Shown in pieces: positions 53,416-64,000 of a stretch of DNA of 64,000 nt; positions within the stretch are counted from its first letter, which is position 1, and each line of letters begins with the position of its first letter. Source of the stretch: Elgaria multicarinata webbii (taxonomy: Eukaryota; Chordata; Lepidosauria; Squamata; Anguidae); contig NC_086183.1 in assembly GCF_023053635.1 (NCBI RefSeq), forward strand, positions 30,857,501 to 30,921,500, given 5' to 3'. The position numbers and the translations under genes are program-made. The notes below the pieces were generated by a model. The model was not told the DNA's origin and did not search any database. It worked only from the letters and a program-made list of their open reading frames with translations.

Positions 53416-55445
53416 TGTTGAATCCCAAAGTCTTAGCCCTAGCCATCAGCTCCTACTTCTCTCCTCTTTCTTCTTGGATGGAATGGGACCCAGGTGCCCT
53501 AAATCTCCAGCCCAATTCTTGGCCTGTGCTGTCAGTGTTAGCCTTTGCCAAGAAGCAGCTGACAGGCAGGTCATGGACACTGTCCCCTCTTTCCCGGATG
53601 ATTTCTGAGTCACTCTTCCCGCATTTGGCTGTGTTTCAAGGCCCCCACCAATGTCTTCCGTCTTTGTTCTTTGCCAGTGTGCCCTTTCTCTGGTTAATTT
53701 CCGACGTTGGTGCTGCTCCGTCATGCTTCCATGCCCTTGATCGATGGCGGCTGCAGGAAATGACAGGCTGTGGTGATATCAAGCCTGCGGATCTGTGCTT
53801 CTCATGACTTGATTATCCTCCTTCATTAATTAGGGATATTTAGCGACCCAACCGTGTTACAGTCCTGTATCTCCAGTAGGAGTACTTTCTGAAGCAAATA
53901 ATAGTAATAAAAGCAATCCCAGGGTGCAGGGATGCAAACCTGACTGGAAAACGAGGGGAAAAGGTACTCTGCACATGCTCAGAGGTATTTTCCTCCACGC
54001 AGTAGGATTTGGGACTGAGCACAGCCACAAATTAAACCCTGCCCACATTTCTTCTTTCATCATACTCACAAATTTCCGGTGTGTAAATGTCTAATATTAC
54101 AAGTGGAAGTGTGACATTGAATTTTGGCCTAAGTTAAGATTTGAACTCAGATCTCCCTAATTTAAGGTTGCCACCGTTTAATAGACTGTATGCTTTTAAA
54201 AACTATATAACAAACAGAAATCAACAGGTGCAGTTTTTCTTATCACTATATCCATGCCAGGGAGAAGCTTCACCTGTTGGTTTTCTGCTTCTCGTGTGGC
54301 TTTTAAAGATACAGAAAAATGACCGGTGACGTCTGTTTCTGTATCCTGCCGAAGTCAGGCCTTCCTGCAGTTACGAGATAGACTTGCCAGCAGCCTGATA
54401 TACATAAGTATAGGCGGTGACATAGAGAGAGGTTTACCTGTTGGATTTCTACGTCAGGATGTTCTGTAAGGCATAGGACCAGGGCTTGGTTGTAGACGTG
54501 GGAACCACTTGCCTTGCCACTGTGGGGAAATTTTTAAGCAAGTCGTAGCCCTTTGCCTAAGGAGCGCTAAGTTAAGATGGTGCTTTATGGCAGAGAAATG
54601 TCAGTTTCAGGTTATGGCATTATCTTCGTAATATAAATAAAAGATTTTCCCATTCCAGTGTAATTAGAGTGTGCCAGTCTGGTGTAATGGGCTATAGGAC
54701 AGGAAAGGTGAGCTGAGGCTAAGTGTGCAACTGAGGGAACATGGATTTAAGTGAGATCATGTATCAAGAGCACATTCATGTATACAGTTTCAGGCCTCAA
54801 CACATTACACATACTGGGAAAACGGTCAAAAAGTGAAGTTGTAGGGCCAGTCTCAGGCATTTGGGGCTGTGAGGTAGAAAATTCAAGACATCCCCCCCCC
54901 TTCACTCCACCTTTGGTAATAATAACCTGAATAACTGAAATTATGTGTCTTTTAATGAGACCCAAAATGGCTGCCTTACTCTGCTTCATTGTGGGGTTGG
55001 AGGGAAAATGAGGTTCAGGCTTACTGTGAGGGTGGGTTGAAGTGAGTGAACAAACCTTAGCTGGGGAGGTGGGCAGTTATAAACAGGAAAGTGCTGAATA
55101 AATCATTATTATTAATAATGAAATGGTTTCCGGCTTTTCCCTCTCTTTAGCCCACTACGCTCCACACAAAGCAAGCAGGCTTTTGAAAACAGAATGAGAG
55201 TGGAAGCCAGAAACCTACACACACACACACACTTAATATACTGAGTGAAAATTCCCAAGAAAATTGCAGGGCAGAGCAGTGGGGGGAAACTAATTATATT
55301 CCTTCCATGTCTGAAGTTGAGGGGGATTTAATTCTATCCATATGGTTAGCTGCCCATAGATAGCTGTGATTTGGGAGACTGGGCCAAAGGAGGGATATAG
55401 GAGACTCCATGGAGAAAGGCCGGAGTTCTTTAGAAGATCTCAAGC
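53416..55445. other. RYR1 intron 1, weak palindromic elements
   Basis: At about 54205-54460 AATCAACAGGTGCAGTTTTT, GAAGCTTCACCTGTTGGTTT and GAGGTTTACCTGTTGGATTT recur; the same words appear near 3.4, 45.65 and 62.1 kb. A (CA)n tract near 55216. No exon recognised. Confidence 0.5.
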
Positions 55446-55502
<57 letters not shown>

Positions 55503-55590
55503 TTCCTTCCTTCCTTCCTTCATTCATTCATTCATTCATTTTAGAAAAAAATCTATGCTGCTTTTAACATATATATATATATATATATTT
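55446..55590. repeat. Compound microsatellite (CTTT)n(CTTC)n(ATTC)n, then (AT)n
   Basis: About 13 CTTT units, 5 CCTT units and 5 CATT units in direct succession, then (AT)n at about 55568-55588. Confidence 0.95.
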
Positions 55591-55825
55591 CCCAAAGCAG
55601 TTATCAATGGCTACTAGCCCTGATGGTTGTGTGCTATCTCCAGTATTTGAGGCAGTAAGCCTGTGTGCACCAGTTGCTGGGGAACATGGGTGGGAGGGTG
55701 CTGTTGCACCATGTCCTGCTTGTTCATCTCTGGCCGATGGTTGGCCACTGTGTGAACAGAATGCTGGACTAGATGGACCCTTGATCTGCTGGATCAAGGT
55801 ACTTCTGATGTTCTTATAAAATAAC
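55591..55825 (+). mobile_element. CR1-type LINE 3' region
   Basis: TATCAATGGCTACTAGCCCT, GGGGAACATGGGTGGGAGGG and GCTGGACTAGATGGACCCTT, ending TGATGTTCTTATAAAATAA. Confidence 0.75.
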
Positions 55826-55882
55826 AATACATGAAAATTACTGTGTATTCATAAAACAATGGTCCAGGAACAGTCCTCAGCT

Positions 55883-55978
55883 GTCAGGTTTTAATTTTTG
55901 TGAACCGCCCAGAGAGCTTCGGCTATTGGGCGGTATAAAAATGTAATAAATAAATAAATAAATAAATAAAATAAGTAA
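55883..55978 (+). mobile_element. L2-like LINE 3' end
   Basis: TTAATTTTTGTGAACCGCCC, GAGAGCTTCGGCTATTGGGC and an (AAAT)n tail. Very short 5'-truncated copy. Confidence 0.85.
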
Positions 55979-56559
55979 ATCTCTTAATAGGTGCTCTATT
56001 AAGGGGACAGAGATGAATCCAAGAGCGCCCCCAGGCTACATAACTTTCGTGGGTTTAATTAGATCAATCATGTGTAGTTGATTAATTGGAAAAGGAAATT
56101 TGAATTGGTGGGGATTGGTTTTCGTGGCCTATGTGTTTATAGCCCCTTTGGTTCCGGTATAATAGAAAAGACAAAGAAAATATTAAAAATGGCATCTCTA
56201 TCCAACAATGAGCAGTAGGTTCTGTTTATGAAATTCTGTAAATCACCCTTCAGTCCTTTGAGAAAATTCCTTCAGTATCTCAAAAAGGCATCTATATTGC
56301 GGTTTTGGTCACATGCCCATTTATTTAAAATTGATTTAATTGGTTAAATGGCTGAGTAATCCACTAAAACCTCTTGTGTTGGTTGGCAGCCCTCCTCTTT
56401 GGATCAGCATTAATAGATTTTGCGGCACTTATCCGTCTTGCTCATCAGCTGCTTGGACAGTCACTTGAATGCCATTTTCCTTCCTTAGGATACTACACAT
56501 ACATGTGCATGCCATACCAGAAAAGAAATATGGCATCCAGGTCAAAGGAACACAATGAG

Positions 56560-56760
56560 CTACTTTAGACCAGGTCAGACTATTTGTCTATCTCAGTCCA
56601 GTTTTGTCTTCTTTGACTGGCACAGTTTTCCAAAGTCTCAGGCAGAGAAGACAACGGCTACCTGACCATTTTAACTGATGTGCCAGGGGCTGAATCTGGG
56701 ACCTTTTGTATGCAAATCATATGCTGTATCCTGAACTATGATCTTGGGGGAGGACGTGGA
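56560..56760 (-). mobile_element. tRNA-derived SINE remnant
   Basis: Reads in reverse CATATGATTTGCATACAAAA, GGTCCCAGATTCAGCCCCTG, GCACATCAGTTAAAATGGTC. A tRNA-like promoter followed by a short body. Confidence 0.6.
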
Positions 56761-57074
56761 TAGATTCAGTCTTGGGTGAGGTGGATAGATTCAGCAGGCC
56801 CATAGGTTGTGAAGTGAAGTACAGGGCTTTATTTTGGAGCAACACGTCCACACGGATGCAGTCATTTTGGTTACATCATCACACAAAAGCTGCCCAGGCA
56901 TGGTCCCCAGTGTCCTAAGATGGTTCAGCTGTCACTGAGTTGTCAAGGAACACGTCACCAGCTGCCCTACACTGGGGGAAGATGAACTCTGTTTACACAG
57001 GAGTCTTTTTTCCATGAGGATTTCTAACCAAGGAGATCAGAGTTCTTATTGTCCCATGAATAACTTTCGTACGT

Positions 57075-57430
57075 ATTTATGCACTGCATTTATACACAGC
57101 TCGGTAGCTGAAGCTCCTCTGGGGGGTATTACAAAACAAAGGTTAAAACACACACACACATATATCTCAAAATCAAAATCTAAAACAAATTAAAACAGCT
57201 GCAGGATAAAACCAATAGCAGAGGGCAGCTGCATTACATGGATCTAAGAGGCACGTACACATTTTAAACCTGAAAGACTAAATAGCCTAGGAGAATAAGA
57301 AGTTCTCCCTTGAAAAGACCACAATGTAGGCACCCAGTGGGCCTGTCTGGGAAGCATATTCCATAACCAGGGTGCCACCACTGAAAAGGCCTAGCCAGTC
57401 ATATTAATTAGTTCTGCACACAGCACCTGA
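57075..57430 (-). mobile_element. L2-like LINE 3' fragment
   Basis: TATACACAGCTCGGTAGCTG and AGCTCCTCTGGGGGGTATTA, then a (CA)n tract and a diverged reverse-transcriptase tail (CATATTCCATAACCAGGGTG). Confidence 0.65.
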
Positions 57431-57809
57431 GGAGGGACAGCCATGGGATAAATAAAATCATTAAACTATATAAAGCTGTGTTATTCTATGGTGTCTCTTT
57501 CCTTAGCCGCATGGGGTATTTTTTATAAGAACGTGGGGTGAATTACAGGGATTTCTTACCTCCTTGTTAAAATGTTTAAACTCAGTCTAGAAGCTTCTGA
57601 TATACACCACTTAGCACAAGAGCATAACTTCCCCTAATGCTAGGCTAACCATCTGTATTTAATGTGAAAAAGGATGTGGTGGTGAAGAGTCCTCTAGAAC
57701 TGAGTGGCTGAGCTGCTGTGATGTCACAGAAGGGCATGGGAGGAAGCAGGCCAAGGAAAACTGCAGCATAGTTAGGAGTGGTTCTGAGGAAACATCTGAG
57801 AGAAGATAA

Positions 57810-58064
<255 letters not shown>

Positions 58065-58339
58065 TGACCAGGGTTTATTGAGGCATTGCAGGTTGCGTTG
58101 TTGTGAAGCAGGCCAGGAAACTGACCCTGTTCCAGGAAGGAAGGAAGGAAGGAAGAGGAGTTGTGTCAGACCTTGTGACTAATTCACCAGAAAGGGGCAA
58201 GCAAATCTTAACATACACTATGTGTTACTCTTCAACTCTGAAGACTGTCTCAAGGATAAAGGTGAGACCTGAATGATGGCACAAAATTGGGTGGGATAGC
58301 TGATACCCTGGAAGACAGAAACTTCAAAGTGATCTTGAT

Positions 58340-59135
58340 AGGCTGGAGCGCTAAGCTGAAAACAACAGAATGAAATTTAATAGAGATAAATGCCAAGTTC
58401 TACACCTCGGAAAAAGAAAACAAATGCACAGTTACAAGATGGATACTTGGCTCAGCAATACTACAAGCGAGAAGGATCTTGGAATTGTTGTAGATCATAA
58501 CCTGAATATGAGCCAACAGTGTGATGTGGCTGCAAAAAAAGCAAATGCTATTTTGGGCTGCATTAATAGAAGTATAGTTTCCAAATCGCGCGAGACACTG
58601 GTTCCCCTCTATTTGGGCCTGGTTAGGCCTCATCTTGACTATTGCGTCCAGTTCTGGGCACCACACTTGAAGAAGGATGCAGAAAAGCTGGAGGGGGTTC
58701 AGAGGAAGGCAATGAGGATGATCAGGGGTCTGGAAACAAAGTCCTATGAGGAGAGACTGAAAGAACCATGCATGTTTAGCCTTGAGAAGAGAAGACTGAG
58801 GGGAGACATGATAGCACTCTTCAAATACTTGAAAGGTGGTCACACAGAGGAGGGCCAGGATCTCTTCTCGATCACCCAGAGTGCAGGACATGGAATAACG
58901 GGCTCAAGTTAAAGGAAGCCAGATTCCAGCTGGACATCAGGAAAAACTTCCTGACTGTTAGAGCGGTATGACAATGGAACCAATGACGTAGGGAATTGGT
59001 GGGCTCTCCCACTAGAGGCTTTCAAGATGCAGCTGGACAACCATCTTTCAGGGATGCTAAGGTGGATTCCTGCATTGAGCAGGGGGTTGGACTTGATGGC
59101 CTTATATTCTACTCTACTCTTCTATGATTCTGACC
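58340..59135 (+). mobile_element. CR1 LINE 3' fragment, longest copy
   Basis: Encodes [60 protein letters not shown] and [20 protein letters not shown], the end of CR1 ORF2 in one frame over 180 codons. The usual 3' end follows, finishing near TCTTCTATGATTCTG. It lies 330 bp after RYR1 exon 2. Confidence 0.92.
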
Positions 59136-59223
59136 ACTAATCCAAAACTCTTCCAATATTGAATCTGGCAACTTCATCGATGATGTGTTTGCACCTATTT
59201 TCTCAAACAACAGTTGTTTGTTC

Positions 59224-59560
59224 CAACCAGGGCTGGTGTCAAGGGTAGGCACAGCTGGGCATTTGCCCAGGGACCCACACCCCAGCCAGGGTGCACTGAC
59301 AAGAGACCCCTGGACTCACTCCTCCTCTTCACCATTGCAAGCTGATTGTCCACCGTCCTCTTGCTCTGGCCCACACAATGGTGGTGGTGAGAAGGGGAAG
59401 CAGGAGGCCTAGTGACTCACTGCCTCTCTGCCTGCCAAGCAAACAAGTGGTAGCAATAATGAGAAGGAGAATGAGGAGGAATAGCACGTAGTGACAACGG
59501 TGAGGAGAAAGTAGCCTCACTGAGGGAGGAGGCCCGTAGGGTGTTTTGCCCAAGTACCTG
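59224..59560. repeat. Unassigned interspersed repeat
   Basis: Relative of 25600-25935: TCCTCTTGCTCTGGCCCACA, GGTGGTGGTGAGAAGGGGAA, CTCTCTGCCTGCCAAGCAAA and TCACTGAGGGAGGAGGCCC in the same order. Confidence 0.6.
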
Positions 59561-59817
59561 ACGCCAGCAGTAAAGTCCTTCACTTCCGTATTATCTCCAC
59601 TGCCAGTGCAGTGTGGAGTTAAGTCCTTTTCACTTCGGTGTGTCCAACAAAATCGATAGATTAATCGATAGATTAAAATCGATAGATGCACTGTGCAACG
59701 GGTTTTGTGTTACTGTGCCCTATGTGGTGTCTCCTCCTGTGACTGGAATTTTTGCAGCCCCCCCCCATTACAAAAAACAAACAAAACCCCCAAGCCTTGT
59801 GTTCTTTCTCCACGCAG

Positions 59818-59922
59818 AAAGTCCCTCCAGATCTAGCGATATGTTGCTTCAGCCTGGAACAGTCCTTGTCTGTACGAGCCCTTCAGGAGATGCTGGCCAA
59901 CACCGTGGAGGTAGGCTCCGAG
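59818..59922 (+). CDS. RYR1: RYR1 exon 3
   Basis: Encodes [20 protein letters not shown], then [15 protein letters not shown]: 35 codons, phase 0, the same length as human RYR1 exon 3. LAICCF and the EVGSE end (human EAGVE) mark RYR1. K replaces the usual N at the first position, and S replaces V in CCFVLEQ. In RYR2 the equivalent exon is the one whose deletion causes a heart arrhythmia syndrome. The acceptor is TTCTCCACGCAG and the donor GAG followed by gtaaga. Confidence 0.98.
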
Positions 59923-60430
59923 GTAAGAACCCCAAACTTTCCTTCCTGTTGAGGCAGTGTGGTGAGAGAAGGGGTTTTAGGTGGGCCTGTGGTAACGTCT
60001 CTCTGAGATGGGCATGTACTTGTATGGATGTCTAAGCAACGCATGGGCCACCTGTGGCGCACCATGGGGGGTGGGTGGGGGGGTTGTGACACCCGTTGGG
60101 TCCCTTGCTGCCTCCAAAGCTGGCAGATTCCCAGTGATTTTTCTGGGGAACCAAACATGCCTTTCTTCCCAGTAGAACTGTGCTCTCTCCAATCCATAAA
60201 CAGCTATTTGATGGATTGACAAGGAGTCCAATTCTCAGAGAAACTGTCAGTTCAGGGAGCCTTGTTTTCCTGCAGACTTTTCCCTGTTCTGGTGGGGGAA
60301 GGGCGCAACCCACGGTGAGTTCCAGAGGGGCAGTATGGGTCCCCCACCCACCAAAGTTGTCCACCCCGGGTATGCGTTTCTCATGTGTCAGGGTGAGCAG
60401 GTGGGTGTGTATCCTTCACACATCCTAATG

Positions 60431-60879
60431 TAGAGTGACCCTATGAAAAGGAGGACAGGGCTCCTGTATCTTTAACAGTTGTATCTTTAACAGCATACAG
60501 TTGTATCTGTATCTTTAACAGCATAGAAAAGAGAATTTCATTTATTTATTTATTTATTTATTTATTACATTTTCATACCGCCCAATAGCCGAAGCTCTCT
60601 GGGCGGTTCACATTGAAAAGGGAATTTCAGCAGGTGTCATTTGTATATATGGGGAACCTGGTGAAATTCCCTCTTCATCACATCATTTAAAGCTGCAGGA
60701 GCTATACTAGAGTGACCAGATTTAAAAGAGGGCAGGGCACCGGCAGCTTTAAATGGTGTGATGAAGAGGAAATTTCTCCAGGTTCCCCATATATACAAAT
60801 GACACCTGCTGAAATTCCCTTTTCAATACAACTGTTAAAGATACAGGAGCCCTGTCCTCCTTTTCCTATGGTCGCCCTA
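60431..60879. mobile_element. Palindromic hAT MITE with an L2-like insertion inside
   Basis: Starts TAGAGTGACCCTATGAAAAG and ends CTTTTCCTATGGTCGCCCTA. CCTAATG flanks both sides (60424-60430 and 60880-60886). Inside, at about 60540-60615, sits an L2-like 3' end (TTTA)n with ACCGCCCAATAGCCGAAGCT. It is bordered by GAAAAGAGAATTTCA and GAAAAGGGAATTTCA, a 15-bp target duplication with one difference. Confidence 0.85.
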
Positions 60880-60918
60880 CCTAATGTCACACCTGGCCTG
60901 GAAGCCGTGTATGTGTTT

Positions 60919-61238
60919 TAGGGTGACCCTATGAAAAGGAGGACAGGGCTCCTGTATCTTTAACAGTTGCATAAAAAAGGGAATTTCAGCAGGTGTCCTT
61001 TGTATGCATGTCGCACCTGGTGAAATTCCCTCTTCATCACCACAGTTAAAGCTGCAGGAGCTATCCTAGAGTGACCAGATTTAAAAGAGGGCAGGGCTCC
61101 TGCAGCTTTATCTGTTGTGATGAAGAGGGAATTTCACCAGGTTCTCCATATATACAAAGGACACCTGCTGAAATTCCCTTTTCAATACAACTGTTAAAGA
61201 TACAGGAGCCCGGTCCTCCTTTTCATAGGGTCACCCTA
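60919..61238. mobile_element. Palindromic hAT MITE, adjacent copy
   Basis: Starts TAGGGTGACCCTATGAAAAG and ends CTTTTCATAGGGTCACCCTA. Flanks ATGTGTTT (60911-60918) and ATGTGGTT (61239-61246) match at 7 of 8 bases. It lies only 40 bp after the previous copy in the same intron. Confidence 0.9.
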
Positions 61239-61614
61239 ATGTGGTTAAAATTGTGGGTCCTACATCGGATTGGGTGGAGGGATAAGGATATTGGGAGTGG
61301 AAAGGGCGGAGCTTAAAGGCTAGAGATGCCAGTCACGTTGCTTCCACACTATCCCTATTCATTGAAATCACCATCCTTTTTTCATTCACATTTAATGGAA
61401 AATCCAGATGACGTGATAACAAATTGTTGCATTGCAGTGTTTTCTGTGTTGTTCAGCTGTGTTTTTTCAGATCTGATTTGTGGCGATTTGGTTTGCAATA
61501 AAATGAAACTGCAGCATCAGTCTGCCCGGTGTGGATTAGCAAAGTGCTAATAAGGCTTCTCAGGGCTAATGTGCCTTTAATTAGTAGCTTCCTCCTTGTG
61601 GCTTTTCCGGTATG

Positions 61615-61836
61615 GCTGGGGGATTAGTGATAAATTGCCTCTTAATTCATCAGGTTGTGTTTCCTGTCAGGCAGATAGTTTCCTTACTAGTTTCCTTTCA
61701 TAACTTTCTTTCTTTTAGAGCAAAACAACATTTCACTATAAAAGAAAGAAAATTATGAAAGGAAACCAGAAATTAAAGACCTCTACTCCGAACAAAACCT
61801 GAATAATTAAGGGGCAATTCATCACTAAACCCACAG
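61615..61836. mobile_element. Palindromic element, unnamed
   Basis: Outer arms GGATTAGTGATAAATTGCCT and GGCAATTCATCACTAAACCC, inner arms GTTTCCTTTCATAACTTTCT and GAAAATTATGAAAGGAAACC. The whole 220 bp folds on itself. I see no other copy in the window. Confidence 0.7.
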
Positions 61837-62384
61837 CAATAAAGTGGGCGGAACCTGTTGGATGGCATTTATTTGTGAGCAAATATTATAGAAGGATAAA
61901 GGCATTACTAGCTATGGGGAAAAGAATTGCTGGATTGTACAGCTCTATGTGCAACCTTTGATTTAATTCCACTTCTAGTTGATGGTGGAAAAGCAGTGCT
62001 TAAAGGGCTCTAGTGTGGAAGTAACCAGGTAGTAGCTTCTTATGGCCCTGCTCCTGTTCCATTAACAGCTGCCCAACAAGCAGGAATCAACAGGGGAAGC
62101 TTTCCCCACCATGTCATACCTGTTCTGCAGAAAGCTTCACCTGCTGCATTTAATTCCTGGCTGTTATGCAGTTGTTAAAGTGCCCACTAAGACGATGATG
62201 ATGACAACAACAGCAGCAGCAATGACAAACACACCACAAAATCCCCAAGACAGCAACCCCTACATCACTTCCCTGCCACAAAGTCTGATCTGGTGCGCCA
62301 ACTCCCGGTTCGCCTCAATGGCTTCCATTTGGTTTTGAACACTTCCTGGGCGTGTGCTCCAAGGGTGTGCTAAGAAGACTCCTC

Positions 62385-62418
62385 CTTGCCCGTGTGTGTG
62401 TGTGTGTGTGTGTGTGTG
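62385..62418. repeat. (GT)n microsatellite
   Basis: About 13 GT units, about 230 bp before the candidate microexon. Confidence 0.95.
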
Positions 62419-62643
62419 AATAGGCAGGGGTTGAGAGCCAGTCTAGATGACCCGAGGGAGGTATGTGTGAGTGGGTGGGTGGGTGGGCCGGGGCTGTGTT
62501 TGGGGGATGCCAACTGGGACAGCCAGCGACTCCCAGGTAACCCTACTGTCCCCGTTTGCGTATGGTCTTGAGTATCAAGAGTGGTTCATCTTTTCTTCCT
62601 CTTCTTTCCTTTGGCTTCTCAATTCTGCCGGCTGACCCTCTAG

Positions 62644-62664
62644 GGTGTTGACTTGGACAAGTGG
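62644..62664 (+). CDS. RYR1: RYR1 candidate 21-nt microexon (GVDLDKW)
   Basis: Seven in-frame codons, GVDLDKW, lie between a strong 3' site (a pyrimidine-rich stretch TTTTCTTCCTCTTCTTTCCT, ending CCTCTAG) and a good donor (TGG followed by gtaggt). Phase is 0 on both sides, matching exon 3. At the same place human RYR2 has QVDVEKW, encoded by a 21-nt exon after its 105-nt exon 3; mammalian RYR1 goes straight from exon 3 to SSQGGGHRTLL. The match of position, length, phase and five of seven identical or similar residues is hard to attribute to chance. RYR2 then has a 15-nt exon (KFMMK); I cannot find its partner in the remaining 1.3 kb. Confidence 0.75.
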
Positions 62665-64000
62665 GTAGGTGCCGTCTTCACTGCCGTGATCCCACCCACG
62701 CCCCCTTCCTTTCTAAATCCTTTCTCTCCCTTCTCCCTCGTCTGTTTTGGTGTGCAGATCCATCTCCTCTCCTTTTCCTGGGGGTTCCCACCTCCCCGAG
62801 TTTAACCCAGGGCAGGCGCGTGTGGTAGGTTTAGAGAAGCTGACAGATCTGTGATGGGGTGAGAAGTACACAGCCCCGCCTCCCCGAATTCCACTTCTTC
62901 CCAGCTCACAGCATATCTCTTGAGACCAAGGCTGTTCCCGTTTTCAGCCCATATAAGAAACCTATAACTGACCATCACTCACGTATCCAGTAGTAGTCCT
63001 ACTTAGAGTTTATTTATTTATTACGTTTCTATACCACCCAACAACAGCTCTGTTGAACGGAATGGGTCTTCAGTTAGCCGTGACTATTCATTTTCATAGA
63101 ACAGAATTGTGGTCTCCCTTGGCTAGCTTGGGCTCCTGCATCTCTAAAAGCAGTCTGGCACACCACAATTTAGCAGGTGAAGTTTTTCCTGACATGGAGA
63201 TCATGTGAGGGGGAAAGGCGTAGTTGCTTAATTTCTGAGGGCCAGGCTGCTCTCAAAGGCACAGGAGCAGTAAATAGTGTGGCAGCCCTGTTACAGAGCA
63301 ACAAAATTGAGGTCTTGGATCAGAAAGAGTTCCTTGCATGAATATTCTGCTACAGAGGGCCCCTAAACCACTAAACCCCCTTTCCATGGAATATTGTTGT
63401 ATGTTCCTGGTTTTGTGCCCCCTCTTGTTCAAGTAGCCCAGCTGCATTTTAGCAGCAAGTGAAGTCTCCTTTCATGAAAGGCCTTGGTTTCCTTCCCCTT
63501 GAGAGGGACATGTTGTATTTCAATTCCAAATAGAGTCTTGTGAAAGGCGTGGCTGCAAGTTTTAGGGACCGCCCTCTGGAAGGGAAGTCAATGGGCGGCA
63601 AGGAGGACCCCCATCTTCCCTCCCTCGATTGGAACCCGGTGGGACCCCCTTTCTCCCCGTAAATAATCCTCCTCTCCCTCCCTCAGACTCCCTGTTCCTC
63701 ACTCCACTTCTCCAGCACACCTCCTTTCTCCATCCTTGGCTGTGATTTCCCGGTCCTCCACCCCAAACATCCTCCGCCTCTCTGCTCACTTCATTGCATG
63801 GTTCCTTCATGTGGACAAGGGGAACCCCTCCCACACTGGGGCTTATGGTTACAAGCTGGTGGCAGAGTGCAGCGTGATGGAACTGACATGGTCCTTTGCA
63901 CCGAGATGGAGCAGTCAATGGCAGGGGCAGGGGGTGTTTAATCAGGTGATGTTAAAAGCCAAGGTGGATCCGCCGTAGACGCTGAGCATACTCTCCATCT
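62665..64000 (+). other. RYR1 intron after the microexon, to the window end
   Basis: No further RYR1 exon found: the expected QGGGHRTLLYGHAILLRH segment is absent, so it lies beyond 64000. A TTTATTTATTACGTTTCTAT L2-like scrap near 63010 is visible. An open plus-strand frame at about 63736-63978 has no recognisable homology. Confidence 0.55.

Noticed and set aside
63736-63978. Possible extra RYR1 exon or gene fragment
   Set aside because: The translation does not match RYR1 residues after exon 3 and no fitting splice sites are visible.

Overview
This window looks like nuclear DNA from a squamate reptile, probably a lizard; the species cannot be read from it. The evidence is two vertebrate multi-exon genes on the plus strand set in a dense mix of CR1, L2-like and L1 LINEs, tRNA-derived SINEs, many short palindromic DNA transposons (several with 8-bp hAT-type target duplications) and long microsatellites. 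I recognise no endogenous retrovirus, LTR element, CRISPR array or functional RNA gene.

Region 1 (1-5426) is repeat-rich 5' flank. Region 2 (5427-29835) is a complete 13-exon RhoGAP gene of the ARHGAP11 family. The 13 exons join in phase with standard GT/AG sites into an 823-codon reading frame: RhoGAP domain at about residues 46-237, the arginine finger in GLFRKCG, then a basic, Ser-rich tail. Region 3 (29836-37494) is its 3' flank and intergenic DNA, mostly nested transposons. Region 4 (37495-64000) is the CpG-rich promoter and first exons of RYR1, the skeletal-muscle ryanodine receptor. It has exon 1 (N-terminus ending DDVQFLRT), a 20.1-kb first intron, exon 2 (120 nt), exon 3 (105 nt) and a candidate 21-nt microexon encoding GVDLDKW. 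The rest of RYR1 lies beyond the window.

Two points stand out. First, an ARHGAP11-type gene directly upstream of RYR1 mirrors the human 15q13-q14 arrangement, where ARHGAP11A lies close to RYR3. Together with the SPRED1/RASGRP1 and SPRED3/RASGRP4 pairs of 15q and 19q, this suggests the gene is an ohnolog from the vertebrate genome duplications that mammals lost beside RYR1. Second, the 21-nt microexon after RYR1 exon 3 matches in position, length, phase and sequence a small exon of RYR2 (QVDVEKW) that mammalian RYR1 lacks.

The two genes need not act together: one is a cytoskeletal/cell-cycle type Rho regulator, the other a calcium-release channel. Their adjacency is best read as ancient synteny. 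The introns hold informative nested insertions, a (GT)14 tract at the 3' splice site of RhoGAP exon 4, an inverted duplicate pair of about 400 bp, and an unassigned repeat family with internal tandem units.
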